Source: Pseudomonadota bacterium (lineage in GTDB: Bacteria > Pseudomonadota > Gammaproteobacteria > Burkholderiales > Gallionellaceae). From it: DNA of 53,139 bases. Below are positions 28,211 through 35,543 of this stretch, in pieces. A program made the position numbers and the translations under genes. The notes beneath the pieces are model-generated. The model did no database searches and was not told the DNA's origin. It saw only the letters and a list, made by a program, of their open reading frames with translations. Position 1 is the first letter of the stretch. Every line of letters begins with the position of its first letter. The stretch is from the NCBI GenBank assembly GCA_021787435.1, contig JAJYLY010000015.1, positions 1 through 53,139 on the forward strand, written 5' to 3'.

Positions 28211-29071
28211 CTATGCGGTGGACAAGAGGTCAAGATAACGCGCGCGATACAATAGGCGCGGGTGTAACGGGTCGTCAGTAAAGGCGCTGCGGTCATGCAG
28301 CACGTTGTTGCACAGCAATCCCATGCCGGGTTCGAGTTTCACTGTGTGGATGTGGGGGCAGCTGGACGCGAGCAGTTCTTCAAGCGCTGCGACGGCACAG
28401 AGCGTTGCCTCATCCTGTTTCCATTCTATGCTGCGAGTGCGCGCGGTATAGCGCATATGCAGCTTCTGCTGATCGACAAAAAATACCGGACCCGCCTGTG
28501 CGGCGCGTGCGATGCCCTGTTCATCGGTGCGCGCTGGGATGGTCATCGCATCCATTGCCGAGAGCGCGCGTATGTGATCCGGATTGGCATCCCTTAGCAT
28601 CAGGTAGGCGATCTCGTGATCCATGATGCGGTTAATCCCGCCCTGTCCAGCAGCGCTTGCGCAATGCAGAACCATCGCGCGTATCCGCCGCTCCGGGGGG
28701 TTGTAATAGCCATCGGTGTGCCACTTGATCGCGCGGTCGGTGTAGGGTATGTAGGCCTGACTTGGTTCGCTGCTGGAAACGGTGATGCGCGTGATGCCGG
28801 CTTCGCCTGCGAGCCAGTTCGCATCCAGACGCTTTAATCCGAACTGCAGTCCCAAGCTTTGCAGGCCGGTTTCATCTATCGGGGTGTGAGTGGCATAGAT
28901 GGCCATGTTGCTTCGATTGCAGCGCGCAAGCAGCGCATCGCGTTCGGCTGTCGTTAACTTGCAGGGATCGTTTATTTCGACGATCAGATCGGAAGTATAC
29001 GCATGGGAGAGTTTTTGCTCGCGCCAGGCAAGATAGGCATCCGCCTGCATAAGGTCAAACGGATCGGTCAT
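28211..29071 (-). CDS. TauD/TfdA-family Fe(II)/2-oxoglutarate dioxygenase
   Basis: The 286-residue protein shows the iron-binding triad of this family: H118 and D120 in KWHTDGYYNPP and H259 in CNNVLHDRSAF. Arg272, thirteen residues on, is suited to bind 2-oxoglutarate. TauD relatives oxidise sulfonates, sulfate esters, betaines and other small molecules, so substrate cannot be inferred. The start overlaps the stop of the preceding 200-residue gene (ATGA). It is the last gene of a six-gene operon divergent from dsrA, an unusual setting. A role in organic sulfur release is possible but unproven. Confidence 0.83.
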   Translation of the reverse strand: MTDPFDLMQADAYLAWREQKLSHAYTSDLIVEINDPCKLTTAERDALLARCNRSNMAIYATHTPIDETGLQSLGLQFGLKRLDANWLAGEAGITRITVSSSEPSQAYIPYTDRAIKWHTDGYYNPPERRIRAMVLHCASAAGQGGINRIMDHEIAYLMLRDANPDHIRALSAMDAMTIPARTDEQGIARAAQAGPVFFVDQQKLHMRYTARTRSIEWKQDEATLCAVAALEELLASSCPHIHTVKLEPGMGLLCNNVLHDRSAFTDDPLHPRLLYRARYLDLLSTA

Positions 29072-29670
29072 GTGGCTGGCGTAAGCCTCTTTCTTGCCGG
29101 GCGGGATTTCGCAGGTTTTGCATCGATGAGACCCTTGAAGTTGCCCTCCAGCATGTCGATTGCATTAGGCGCCTCAATACTGATGATCTGGTCGATGATC
29201 CAACCGCTGTCCTTTTCATCCATGATCTGGTTCATGCAAAAAGCAAGATAACGCATGAAGGCATACTCGGGACCGGTTTCGGTATAGTTGAATTCGGCAT
29301 ATTCGCCGGCGCGCATATTCAGCGCGTCGATGAACTGCTGTTTGCATGCGCCAGATTCGCCGCCCATCAGCCGGCTTTCGTTTTCGGCATAGGTCGTCCC
29401 CACATGATTGGCAAGTGTGCTGGTGAAGGCTGCGCGGTCTTCGGTGGTGAACTGACGATAGGCCAGACGGTCGGCGACCAGTATCAGAAATACCAGAAAT
29501 TCGCGAAGAAAGGCAAAGTATTGCGGTCCGATGGCAATTTCGAATTTCGCCTTGCGGGTGTTCTTCAGTGCGTTTTCGGCTATTCTGGAAATATTGAACG
29601 CGACAGCCCCTGCGAGCTCACCTGGGGTGTGCTCGCGGCCAGCCTTATACCAGTTGCTTTTGATGCGCAT
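29068..29670 (-). CDS. Conserved-looking helical protein of unknown function
   Basis: The 200-residue product is predicted mainly alpha-helical, with a hydrophobic stretch FLREFLVFLILVADRLAY (about 53-70) that could be a buried helix or membrane-associated. It has a basic, Pro/Lys/Arg-rich tail (about 183-200). I recognise no family motif. Its gene sits six bases after the tandem TusA gene and overlaps the TauD-like gene by four bases, so it is surely cotranslated with them. The link to sulfur chemistry is by position only. Confidence 0.72.
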   Translation of the reverse strand: MRIKSNWYKAGREHTPGELAGAVAFNISRIAENALKNTRKAKFEIAIGPQYFAFLREFLVFLILVADRLAYRQFTTEDRAAFTSTLANHVGTTYAENESRLMGGESGACKQQFIDALNMRAGEYAEFNYTETGPEYAFMRYLAFCMNQIMDEKDSGWIIDQIISIEAPNAIDMLEGNFKGLIDAKPAKSRPARKRLTPAT

Positions 29671-29676
29671 GTAAGA

Positions 29677-30162
29677 TCAGCTTTTTTCAAGGTAGAAGGC
29701 ATAGACGTCGGCTGCAATTTCCGATGTGTCCAGTATCTTCACGCCGGTGGCGGTAGCCCAGTCGACGATGTCGGAATGGATGCCAGGACAATTGCTGATC
29801 AGTTTCAGCACTTCGGCCTTGGCCATGCCGTTCAGCAGTTTTTTGGCTTCAACGATGGGGCCGGGGCAGACGACGTTGCGGATATCGAGCACGACGTTGG
29901 CCTTGATGGATTCGCCTGTACCCTTTCTTACGTAATAGCCCGTTCCTCCATCCGCCAGCGGTTCAGTCCTCAATACCTGGTTGCCAGTCTGTTCCGACCA
30001 TGAAAAAAGATCATCACTGGTACCCGGGCAATCTGATTTCAGCAGGAGAATTTGCTCATGCTGCAGATCGTTGATGATGCGCTTGACGCCGAGCAGCGGC
30101 GCAGGGCAGGAAAGGCCGCGCATATCCAGAGTGACATTGGTTTGCAAATTTTGATGGCTCAT
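29677..30162 (-). CDS. Tandem (two-domain) TusA-family sulfurtransferase
   Basis: I start at MSHQNLQTN (AGGA eight bases upstream); the frame is open to 30207 but that start overlaps the preceding gene's end. The 161-residue protein is two TusA/SirA-like domains in a row: CPAPLLGVKR with Cys19 and CPGPIVEAKK with Cys99. Each domain also has a later Cys-Pro-Gly (Cys45, Cys125). Normal TusA has one domain of about 75 residues. Both sulfur-accepting cysteines are kept, so the protein could pass sulfur between its two sites. It lies just after a cysteine-less DsrC paralogue. Confidence 0.85.
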   Translation of the reverse strand: MSHQNLQTNVTLDMRGLSCPAPLLGVKRIINDLQHEQILLLKSDCPGTSDDLFSWSEQTGNQVLRTEPLADGGTGYYVRKGTGESIKANVVLDIRNVVCPGPIVEAKKLLNGMAKAEVLKLISNCPGIHSDIVDWATATGVKILDTSEIAADVYAFYLEKS

Positions 30163-30203
30163 GTTCAGTATCCTGTTGGTATGCTGCGAATTGAAGGTTT
30201 GAT

Positions 30204-30533
30204 TCAATATCCGCCTTTGCCATAAGGTTGTGGCAGGCCTGCTACTTTGGCTGCTTGTTTGGCAGGTCCGGTGGGGAACAAGTCGTATAGCGCCTTGCTG
30301 TCTGCTTCCGGCCAGAATTCGTTGATAGCCTTGAGCATGTTGCGGAAGTTTGGCGTGGCGCCATTTTCGCGGTACTGCTCGCGCATGAAATTGACGACTT
30401 CCCAGTGTTTGGGTGTCAGTTCTATGCCTTCTGCGGCGGCGATCACGTTTACCACTTCTTCGCTGTAGTCCGGCTCCAGCAGATAACCGTCCGCGTCTGT
30501 TTCAAGTTCGACTCCTGCTACATTGTATCCCAT
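30204..30533 (-). CDS. DsrC/TusE-superfamily protein lacking both active cysteines (RspA-like)
   Basis: The 109-residue protein aligns by eye along its whole length with the DsrC at 35184: LETDADGYLLEPDYSEEV, LTPKHWEVVNFMREQY, LYDLFPTGPAKQAAKVAGLPQP. The mobile C-terminal arm has Ala95 where DsrC has its first cysteine, and it ends YGKGGY instead of TGCI, so neither sulfur-binding cysteine remains. Cysteine-free DsrC relatives are known as RspA-like proteins and thought to be regulatory. The RBS is strong (AAGGAG). It is encoded between a Cas6-like gene and the tandem TusA gene. Confidence 0.85.
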   Translation of the reverse strand: MGYNVAGVELETDADGYLLEPDYSEEVVNVIAAAEGIELTPKHWEVVNFMREQYRENGATPNFRNMLKAINEFWPEADSKALYDLFPTGPAKQAAKVAGLPQPYGKGGY

Positions 30534-30572
30534 TATTTTCTCCTTTAAAGTAATGAATAATCTATGCGGCCA

Positions 30573-31169
30573 TCATTCAAGATCGGTGATGACTTTATAG
30601 GGTATGAAAATGCCGCAGCCATATCGGCGGTCGGCGCCTAATCCTGCATATTGCAATCGCAGGGAATCATCCGGCTTGAGGTCGTGGATCACAAGGCTGT
30701 AGCCATGTATTGTCCGTTCTTCTGCCACCAGGCTGTTGCGCATGCCGCAAAGCAGCTTGCCTTGAATGCCAAGTTCAGAAAGCCTTGCCGTCACGTCCTG
30801 TAAAAACGCCACCTCATCCTTGTCGCTGGCAACAAGGTGCGCATGCAGCGTGGAGTAAGCCTGTATTTTGCGCAGTTTGCCACTGCCAAGCTGCAATGTG
30901 CAGCCAGTGATGTCGAGACGCTTTCCTGCAAGCTGGTTAAAATTGTCTGCTAGGGATTGCGTCAGCCTCAATACCAGTTTGCTGCGTTTGGCAAGCAGCA
31001 TGCCAGCATTGCTTGCCGAGGTGCGCAGAGGCACGACGCCTGTCAGCGTGTCATTGGCAAGCATAGGCACATGATGCACCAGCGCATCCCACAGTGCAAA
31101 CTGGTAAGCTGGAGGTATGATATCGCCGCTGACATCAAAAACGGCGTCTGTCATCTCGACAATGTCCAT
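30573..31169 (-). CDS. Cas6/Cmx6-like protein without a CRISPR context
   Basis: The 198-residue protein has the layout of the Cas6/Cmx6 (type I-MYXAN) family of RNA-processing proteins. An N-terminal beta-alpha part contains YQFALWDALVHHVPML (His32, His33). A central LDITGCTLQLGSGKLRKIQAYSTLHA-like region follows (two segments), and near the end DDSLRLQYAG leads into the Cas6 glycine-rich loop GLGADRRYGCG (176-186), which fits G-h-G-x5-G-h-G with basic residues inside. I see no repeat array, cas1, cas2 or other cas gene. The start ATG shares one base with the stop of the 71-aa gene (a GTG one codon upstream is possible). RNA binding is inferred from family only. Confidence 0.7.
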   Translation of the reverse strand: MDIVEMTDAVFDVSGDIIPPAYQFALWDALVHHVPMLANDTLTGVVPLRTSASNAGMLLAKRSKLVLRLTQSLADNFNQLAGKRLDITGCTLQLGSGKLRKIQAYSTLHAHLVASDKDEVAFLQDVTARLSELGIQGKLLCGMRNSLVAEERTIHGYSLVIHDLKPDDSLRLQYAGLGADRRYGCGIFIPYKVITDLE

Positions 31170-31384
31170 CACGCTGTCCCTTGGGCATCAGCCCATTCGT
31201 TCATGATTTTAGCCCACAGTCGCGCCGTCTGCGGGTCGATGTCGAAAATGGTGAAGCGTTTGGCTTCGCGTATGCGGATGCGCATCATGCTCATGCCGCC
31301 TTCGACATGGTCAATTTGCTGCAATTCAATTTCCTGGTTGCCCAGTGGAACTTTGAATTTTGCTAATTCTTGAATTTGCGCCAT
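31169..31384 (-). CDS. Small 71-residue protein, first gene of the dsr-divergent operon
   Basis: The product is rich in basic and beta-prone residues (KFKVPLGNQEIELQQID, then MSMMRIRIREAKRFTIFDI) with a short helical end, as in a small folded domain. I recognise no function. Similar proteins of unknown role may occur in other sulfur oxidisers, but this is recollection and not shown here. Its stop overlaps the start of the Cas6-like gene by one base. No Shine-Dalgarno sequence is visible. A minus-strand TATACT at 31423-31428 would place a transcription start about 30 bases ahead of the ATG. Confidence 0.68.
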   Translation of the reverse strand: MAQIQELAKFKVPLGNQEIELQQIDHVEGGMSMMRIRIREAKRFTIFDIDPQTARLWAKIMNEWADAQGTA

Positions 31385-31692
31385 AATGTGTTTTCGATGA
31401 CTCTGGTGATATGTTGATATAGAGTATATCCTTTACGGGTAAGATTTTGAAATGCTACTGCGGGACGGGTGATGCAACCCGTTAGGGTTATAATTGATAG
31501 CCGCAATGGGTGATGGTCTGCCGTTATGAAGCCAAGTAACATGCCTGCAATATTTAGAAAATTGGCGCGCCGGGTAATGGCAGAGTCTAATACAATAATC
31601 GTTTGAAACGCGAGTTCCAATCTTTGAAACTGGATCATTGTGATCAATTGTCGGTCCAAGATACTTGGCACGCTAACTGAAAGGAAAATATC
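31385..31692. promoter_or_regulatory. Divergent control region between dsrA and the Cas6-like/RspA operon
   Basis: This 308-base stretch separates the dsr operon from a divergent six-gene operon. On the minus strand TATACT (31423-31428) is a candidate -10. On the plus strand GGGTTATAATTGATAGC (31485-31501) contains a perfect TATAAT (31489-31494), about 200 bases before dsrA, preceded by ACCCGTTA. A further CTTTACGGGTAAGA is at 31431-31444. Closer to dsrA, GATCA-TTG-TGATC forms a short inverted repeat (31633-31645). The dsrA RBS (AAAGGA) is at the end of the region. Confidence 0.5.
31477..31501 (+). promoter_or_regulatory. Candidate dsr promoter or operator with GGGTTATAATTGATAGC
   Basis: A perfect TATAAT sits inside an element of ACCCGTTA then GGGTTATAATTGATAGC. 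The same GGTTATA...TGATAGC order occurs upstream of the soe remnant. No good -35 box is found 16-18 bases upstream, which would suit an activator-dependent promoter. This would give dsrA a leader of about 190 bases. Confidence 0.45.
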
Positions 31693-32988
31693 ATGGCAAA
31701 GAAACTATATGACACTCCCAATCTCGATCAGCTCGAGTCCGGCCCATGGCCCAGTTTTGTGACGGGTCTGAAAGATCTGGCAAAGAACAACGATATGGCT
31801 GTCGATCTCCTGGGGCAGCTCGAGACTTCCTATGAAACCAAGAAGGGTTACTGGAAGGGTGGTACGGTCGGTGTTTTCGGTTACGGCGGCGGTGTGATTC
31901 CGCGTTTTACCGAGCTCAAGGATGAAAATGGTGAAGCGAAGTTCAAGGATGCGGCTGAATTCCATACATTGCGCGTGATGCCTCCGCCTGGCATGCACTA
32001 TGATACAGAGATTCTGCGCAAGTTCTGCGACATCTGGGAAAAGCATGGTTCAGGTCTGATCGCTTTCCACGGGCAGTCCGGCGACATCATGTTCCAGGGC
32101 GCGACCACAGAAAATGTTCAGCCTGCGTTTGATGAAATAAATGAGCTGGGTTTTGATCTGGGTGGTGCGGGTCCTGCAGTGCGCACGTCGATGTCTTGCG
32201 TGGGTGCGGCGCGTTGTGAGCAATCCTGCTACGACGAGGCTAAGACGCAGCGTGCTGTGATCAACACCTTCCTCGATGATATTCACCGTCCTTCTCTCCC
32301 TTATAAATTCAAGTTCAAATTCTCCGGTTGCCCTAATGATTGCATGAATTCGGTTCAACGCGCAGACATGGCTGTGATCGGCACTTGGCGCGACAATATC
32401 CGCACTGATGAGGCGCTGGCAAAGAAATGGTTCGCCAAGCATGGTATGGATGAATTGGTGAATGACGTCGTGGCGCATTGCCCAACCAGGACTTTCCAGG
32501 TCAAGGAAATCGCCAAGATCAAGACGGGCGAACATGTTTCCAGCGTAGCTGTGAGCGATACCCATGCGATCGAAATCAATAATCAGGATTGCGTGCGCTG
32601 CATGCACTGCATCAATGTGATGACGGGTGCGCTGGCTCCTGGCGTGGATAAGGGTGCGACCGTGCTGGTAGGTGGTAAGAGCCATCTTAAGATTGGTGGT
32701 CTGATGGGTACTGTTGTTATTCCGTTCATGAAGCTGGATACCGATGAGGCGATCGAAAAGCTAGTGGATTTCGGTCAGCGCACCATCGATTTCTTTGCTG
32801 AAAATGCGTTGGAACATGAGCGTACCGGTGAGATGATTGAGCGTATCGGTCTGGCCAATTTCCTGGAAGCAATGGAGATCGATGCCGATCCCAATATGAT
32901 CAATTCCCCTCGCATGAATCCTTATGTCCGTACTGACGGCTGGGATGAGGAAGTTGCCAAGATCAATGCTAAAAAACAAGCCGCCTGA
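31693..32988 (+). CDS. dsrA: Reverse dissimilatory sulfite reductase, alpha subunit
   Basis: The 431-residue subunit has the siroheme/4Fe-4S coupling motifs CVGAARCEQSC and FSGCPNDC, and a ferredoxin domain with CVRCMHCINVM near residue 302. It is the usual length. With DsrB it forms the cytoplasmic alpha2beta2 enzyme that, in sulfur oxidisers, oxidises DsrC-bound or sulfide sulfur to sulfite. That this is the reverse type is inferred from the downstream dsrEFH and dsrL. First gene of the operon, 12 bases before dsrB. Confidence 0.97.
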   Translation: MAKKLYDTPNLDQLESGPWPSFVTGLKDLAKNNDMAVDLLGQLETSYETKKGYWKGGTVGVFGYGGGVIPRFTELKDENGEAKFKDAAEFHTLRVMPPPGMHYDTEILRKFCDIWEKHGSGLIAFHGQSGDIMFQGATTENVQPAFDEINELGFDLGGAGPAVRTSMSCVGAARCEQSCYDEAKTQRAVINTFLDDIHRPSLPYKFKFKFSGCPNDCMNSVQRADMAVIGTWRDNIRTDEALAKKWFAKHGMDELVNDVVAHCPTRTFQVKEIAKIKTGEHVSSVAVSDTHAIEINNQDCVRCMHCINVMTGALAPGVDKGATVLVGGKSHLKIGGLMGTVVIPFMKLDTDEAIEKLVDFGQRTIDFFAENALEHERTGEMIERIGLANFLEAMEIDADPNMINSPRMNPYVRTDGWDEEVAKINAKKQAA

Positions 32989-32999
32989 GGAGATAAACA

Positions 33000-34097
33000 A
33001 TGAATCAAGCCGTCGTAGCTGAAAAGCCAGCAGCAAAACGCAAGCCCAAAGAAACGGGCGTGCCGGATAACAAGCAGTATCTGCATCCGGTAATGGAGAA
33101 AAATTACGGAAACTGGAAGTATCATGACCGTCCGCGTCCTGGTGTGTTGCATCATGTGGCGCATAGCGGAGATGAAATCTGGACGGTTCGCGCGGGCACG
33201 CAGCGTCAGATGGACGTTCATACCATACGCAAGCTGTGCAAGATTGCCGATGATTATGCGGATAGCCGCGTGCGTTTCACGATCCGTTCCAACATCGAAT
33301 TCATGGTGTCGGATGAGAAGAAGGTGGCGCCGCTGATCGCTGAGCTCGAGAAAAACGGTTTCCCTGTCGGCGGTACCGGCAATTCGGTGACTATGATTGC
33401 GCATACTCAAGGCTGGTTGCACTGCGATATTCCTGGCACTGATGCGTCGGGTGTAGTCAAGGCATTGATGGATGAGCTGTATGATGAATTCAGGCGCGAG
33501 GAAATGCCCAATCGCGTGCATCTGTCGACTTCATGCTGCGAGATCAATTGCGGCGGTCAGGCTGACCTGGCGATCATCGTGCAACACACCAAGCCGCCCG
33601 TGATCAATCATGATCTGGTGGCCAATGTGTGCGAGCGTCCGACGGTCGTGGCGCGCTGCCCTGTTGCGGCGATACGTCCTGCGATGGTGAACGGCAAGCC
33701 TTCGCTGGAGATTGATGAGTCGAAGTGCATGTGCTGCGGTGCATGCTATCCTCCCTGCCCGCCGATGCAGATCAATGATCCAGAATACTCCAAACTTGCG
33801 ATCTGGGTGGGTGGAAAAAACTCCAACGCACGTGGCAAGCCGACATTCATGAAGATGGTTGCATCGGGTCTGCCAAACAATGCGCCGCGCTGGCCTGAAG
33901 TTGCTGCAGTGGTAAAGAACATCCTCGGTGTGTACAAGGAAGATGCGCGCCCTTGGGAGCGTCTGGCGGACTGGATCGATCGCATAGGCTGGCCTCGTTT
34001 CTTTGAGAAAACTGGTTTGCCATTCACCAAGTATCTGATCGACGATTGGCGCGGTTCTCGTGCAAATCTGAACGCTTCGACGCATATCCGTTTCTGA
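33000..34097 (+). CDS. dsrB: Reverse dissimilatory sulfite reductase, beta subunit
   Basis: The 365-residue subunit shows the TSCCEINCGGQADLAI segment, where the cysteines coordinate the cluster next to siroheme, CERPTVVARCPVAAIRP, and a ferredoxin domain with CMCCGACYPPCPPM. In DsrAB structures the catalytically active siroheme lies at the alpha-beta interface. The Lys/Ala-rich N-terminus (about 1-20) is a little unusual. The RBS GGAG is just upstream; dsrE follows after 13 bases. Confidence 0.97.
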   Translation: MNQAVVAEKPAAKRKPKETGVPDNKQYLHPVMEKNYGNWKYHDRPRPGVLHHVAHSGDEIWTVRAGTQRQMDVHTIRKLCKIADDYADSRVRFTIRSNIEFMVSDEKKVAPLIAELEKNGFPVGGTGNSVTMIAHTQGWLHCDIPGTDASGVVKALMDELYDEFRREEMPNRVHLSTSCCEINCGGQADLAIIVQHTKPPVINHDLVANVCERPTVVARCPVAAIRPAMVNGKPSLEIDESKCMCCGACYPPCPPMQINDPEYSKLAIWVGGKNSNARGKPTFMKMVASGLPNNAPRWPEVAAVVKNILGVYKEDARPWERLADWIDRIGWPRFFEKTGLPFTKYLIDDWRGSRANLNASTHIRF

Positions 34098-34110
34098 TAA
34101 AGGTTGGGTT

Positions 34111-34470
34111 ATGAAATTAGGAATAGTTGTCAATGAGGGTCCTTACCAGCGCCAGGCAAGCGATTCAGCTTACCTGTTTGCGAAGGCAGCCATTGAGGCG
34201 GGTCATGAGGTATGGCGTGTATTCTTCTATCACGATGGCGTGAACAATGCGTCCAAGCTGACTGAGCCGCCCCAGGACGACAGAAATATCGTCAATCGCT
34301 GGAGCAAGCTTGCGGAAGAGCATAAGGTTGATCTGGTAGTCTGTGTTGCTGCTGCGTTGCGGCGCGGCATCAGGGAGGAAAATCTTGCAACGGGTTTTCG
34401 TATTTCGGGTCTGGGTCAGCTGGTTGAGGCGGGCACCAAAAGCGACCGTCTGGTCACCTTTGGCGATTAA
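34111..34470 (+). CDS. dsrE: DsrE, sulfurtransferase subunit of DsrEFH
   Basis: The 119-residue protein keeps the sulfur-binding Cys78 in VDLVVCVAAALRRGI, the active cysteine of the DsrE2F2H2 hexamer. DsrEFH takes persulfide sulfur from TusA and passes it to DsrC. Its presence with dsrF and dsrH is a marker of oxidative Dsr systems. It is cytoplasmic, and cotranscribed with dsrB before and dsrF after, with gaps of about ten bases. Confidence 0.96.
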   Translation: MKLGIVVNEGPYQRQASDSAYLFAKAAIEAGHEVWRVFFYHDGVNNASKLTEPPQDDRNIVNRWSKLAEEHKVDLVVCVAAALRRGIREENLATGFRISGLGQLVEAGTKSDRLVTFGD

Positions 34471-34481
34471 GGAGTAGCGAA

Positions 34482-34847
34482 ATGAGTGATGTAAAGAAAT
34501 TCATGTTCGTCAACCGCAAGGCGCCTTATGGCACGATCTATGCACTGGAGTCTTTGGAGGTTGTGCTGATCACCGCGGCTTTCGATCAGGATGTGTCGCT
34601 GATGTTCACCGACGACGGCGTGTATCAGCTGAAGAAGGGGCAGCAGACGAAGGGGATAGAAACCAAGAACTTCTCGCCTACCTATCGCGCACTGGAAGGC
34701 TACGACGTTGAAAAGCTGTATGTGGATCAGGAGTCGCTTGATGAACGCGGTTTGACTGAGGATGATCTGCTGGTGGATGTCACGGTGCTTTCTCGTGCCG
34801 AAGTCGGCGCGTTGATGGACGAACAAGACGTGATCTTGAGTTTCTAA
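34482..34847 (+). CDS. dsrF: DsrF, subunit of DsrEFH
   Basis: The 121-residue protein has the TusC/DsrF pattern: KKFMFVNRKAPYGTIYALESLEV near the start and DVSLMFTDDGVYQL in the middle. It has no cysteine at the DsrE active-site position, which is normal for DsrF. It completes the ring-shaped sulfur-transfer complex with DsrE and DsrH. The RBS GGAG lies upstream and the gene is 13 bases before dsrH. Confidence 0.95.
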   Translation: MSDVKKFMFVNRKAPYGTIYALESLEVVLITAAFDQDVSLMFTDDGVYQLKKGQQTKGIETKNFSPTYRALEGYDVEKLYVDQESLDERGLTEDDLLVDVTVLSRAEVGALMDEQDVILSF

Positions 34848-34860
34848 GGAGATAACCCAG

Positions 34861-35157
34861 ATGTTGCACATTATTAATCGATCACCTTTGTCCGACAGGG
34901 CGCTTGAAAATTGCCTGAACACGGCGAGCGGGGGTGATATTTTGCTGATTGAAGATGCGGTTTATGCTGCAACCGCCGGAAATGCGTTCGAGGCTAGGTT
35001 GCGAGCAGCGATGGGCAAATTTAAAATCAACGTTCTGCGTCCCGATCTTGAGGCGCGTGGATTGGCTGACCGTCTTGTCGAAGGCGCTGCATTTGTCGAT
35101 TATGCTGGCTTCGTCGAATTGGTTGTTGCCAACAAAACCTGCCAATCTTGGCTATAA
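34861..35157 (+). CDS. dsrH: DsrH, subunit of DsrEFH
   Basis: The 98-residue protein begins MLHIINRSPLSDRALENCL, with Cys18 at the position of the known conserved DsrH cysteine. It continues with GDILLIEDAVYAA, typical for the TusB/DsrH family. It forms the third subunit of the DsrEFH sulfur-transfer hexamer. It is followed by dsrC after 26 bases. Confidence 0.95.
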   Translation: MLHIINRSPLSDRALENCLNTASGGDILLIEDAVYAATAGNAFEARLRAAMGKFKINVLRPDLEARGLADRLVEGAAFVDYAGFVELVVANKTCQSWL

Positions 35158-35183
35158 ACTAAATCTACACAAAGGAGAATCAC

Positions 35184-35519
35184 ATGGCGAGCATCGAAGT
35201 AAATGGTAAGAGCTACGAGACGGATGAAGAGGGTTATCTGGTCGATCTGGCTGAATGGAATCCTGAAGTCGGAAATTACCTGGCTCAAACCGAAAACATC
35301 GAGATGACCGATCAGCATTGGGAAGTGATCAATTTCCTGCGCGAATATTTTGAAGAATATCAGATTGCCCCGGCTGTGCGTGTGCTGACTAAGGCGATTG
35401 GTAAGAAGCTCGGACCTGAGAAGGGCACCAGTGAATATCTGTATGGATTATTTCCCTATGGCCCAGGCAAGCAGGCATGTAAGATTGCCGGTCTTCCGAA
35501 GCCGACTGGTTGCATCTAA
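35184..35519 (+). CDS. dsrC: DsrC, sulfur-carrying substrate protein of Dsr
   Basis: The 111-residue protein has the full DsrC C-terminal arm KQACKIAGLPKPTGCI with both cysteines: Cys99 and the penultimate Cys110. Sulfur is carried as a persulfide or trisulfide on these residues and presented to DsrAB; DsrK handles the resulting disulfide form. It is the functional counterpart of the cysteine-less paralogue at 30204. The RBS AAGGAG is strong, in line with a protein needed in large amounts. Confidence 0.97.
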   Translation: MASIEVNGKSYETDEEGYLVDLAEWNPEVGNYLAQTENIEMTDQHWEVINFLREYFEEYQIAPAVRVLTKAIGKKLGPEKGTSEYLYGLFPYGPGKQACKIAGLPKPTGCI

Positions 35520-35543
35520 ACCAATCCGCGTTTGAGCCTAACG

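Noticed and set aside
31633..31648. GATCA-TTG-TGATC and ATTG-TGAT-CAAT as an FNR or CRP site ahead of dsrA
   Set aside because: It does not match the FNR (TTGAT-N4-ATCAA) or CRP consensus well enough; noted only as an inverted repeat.
28211..31692. CRISPR array near the Cas6-like gene
   Set aside because: No regularly spaced direct repeats were seen here or elsewhere in the window.
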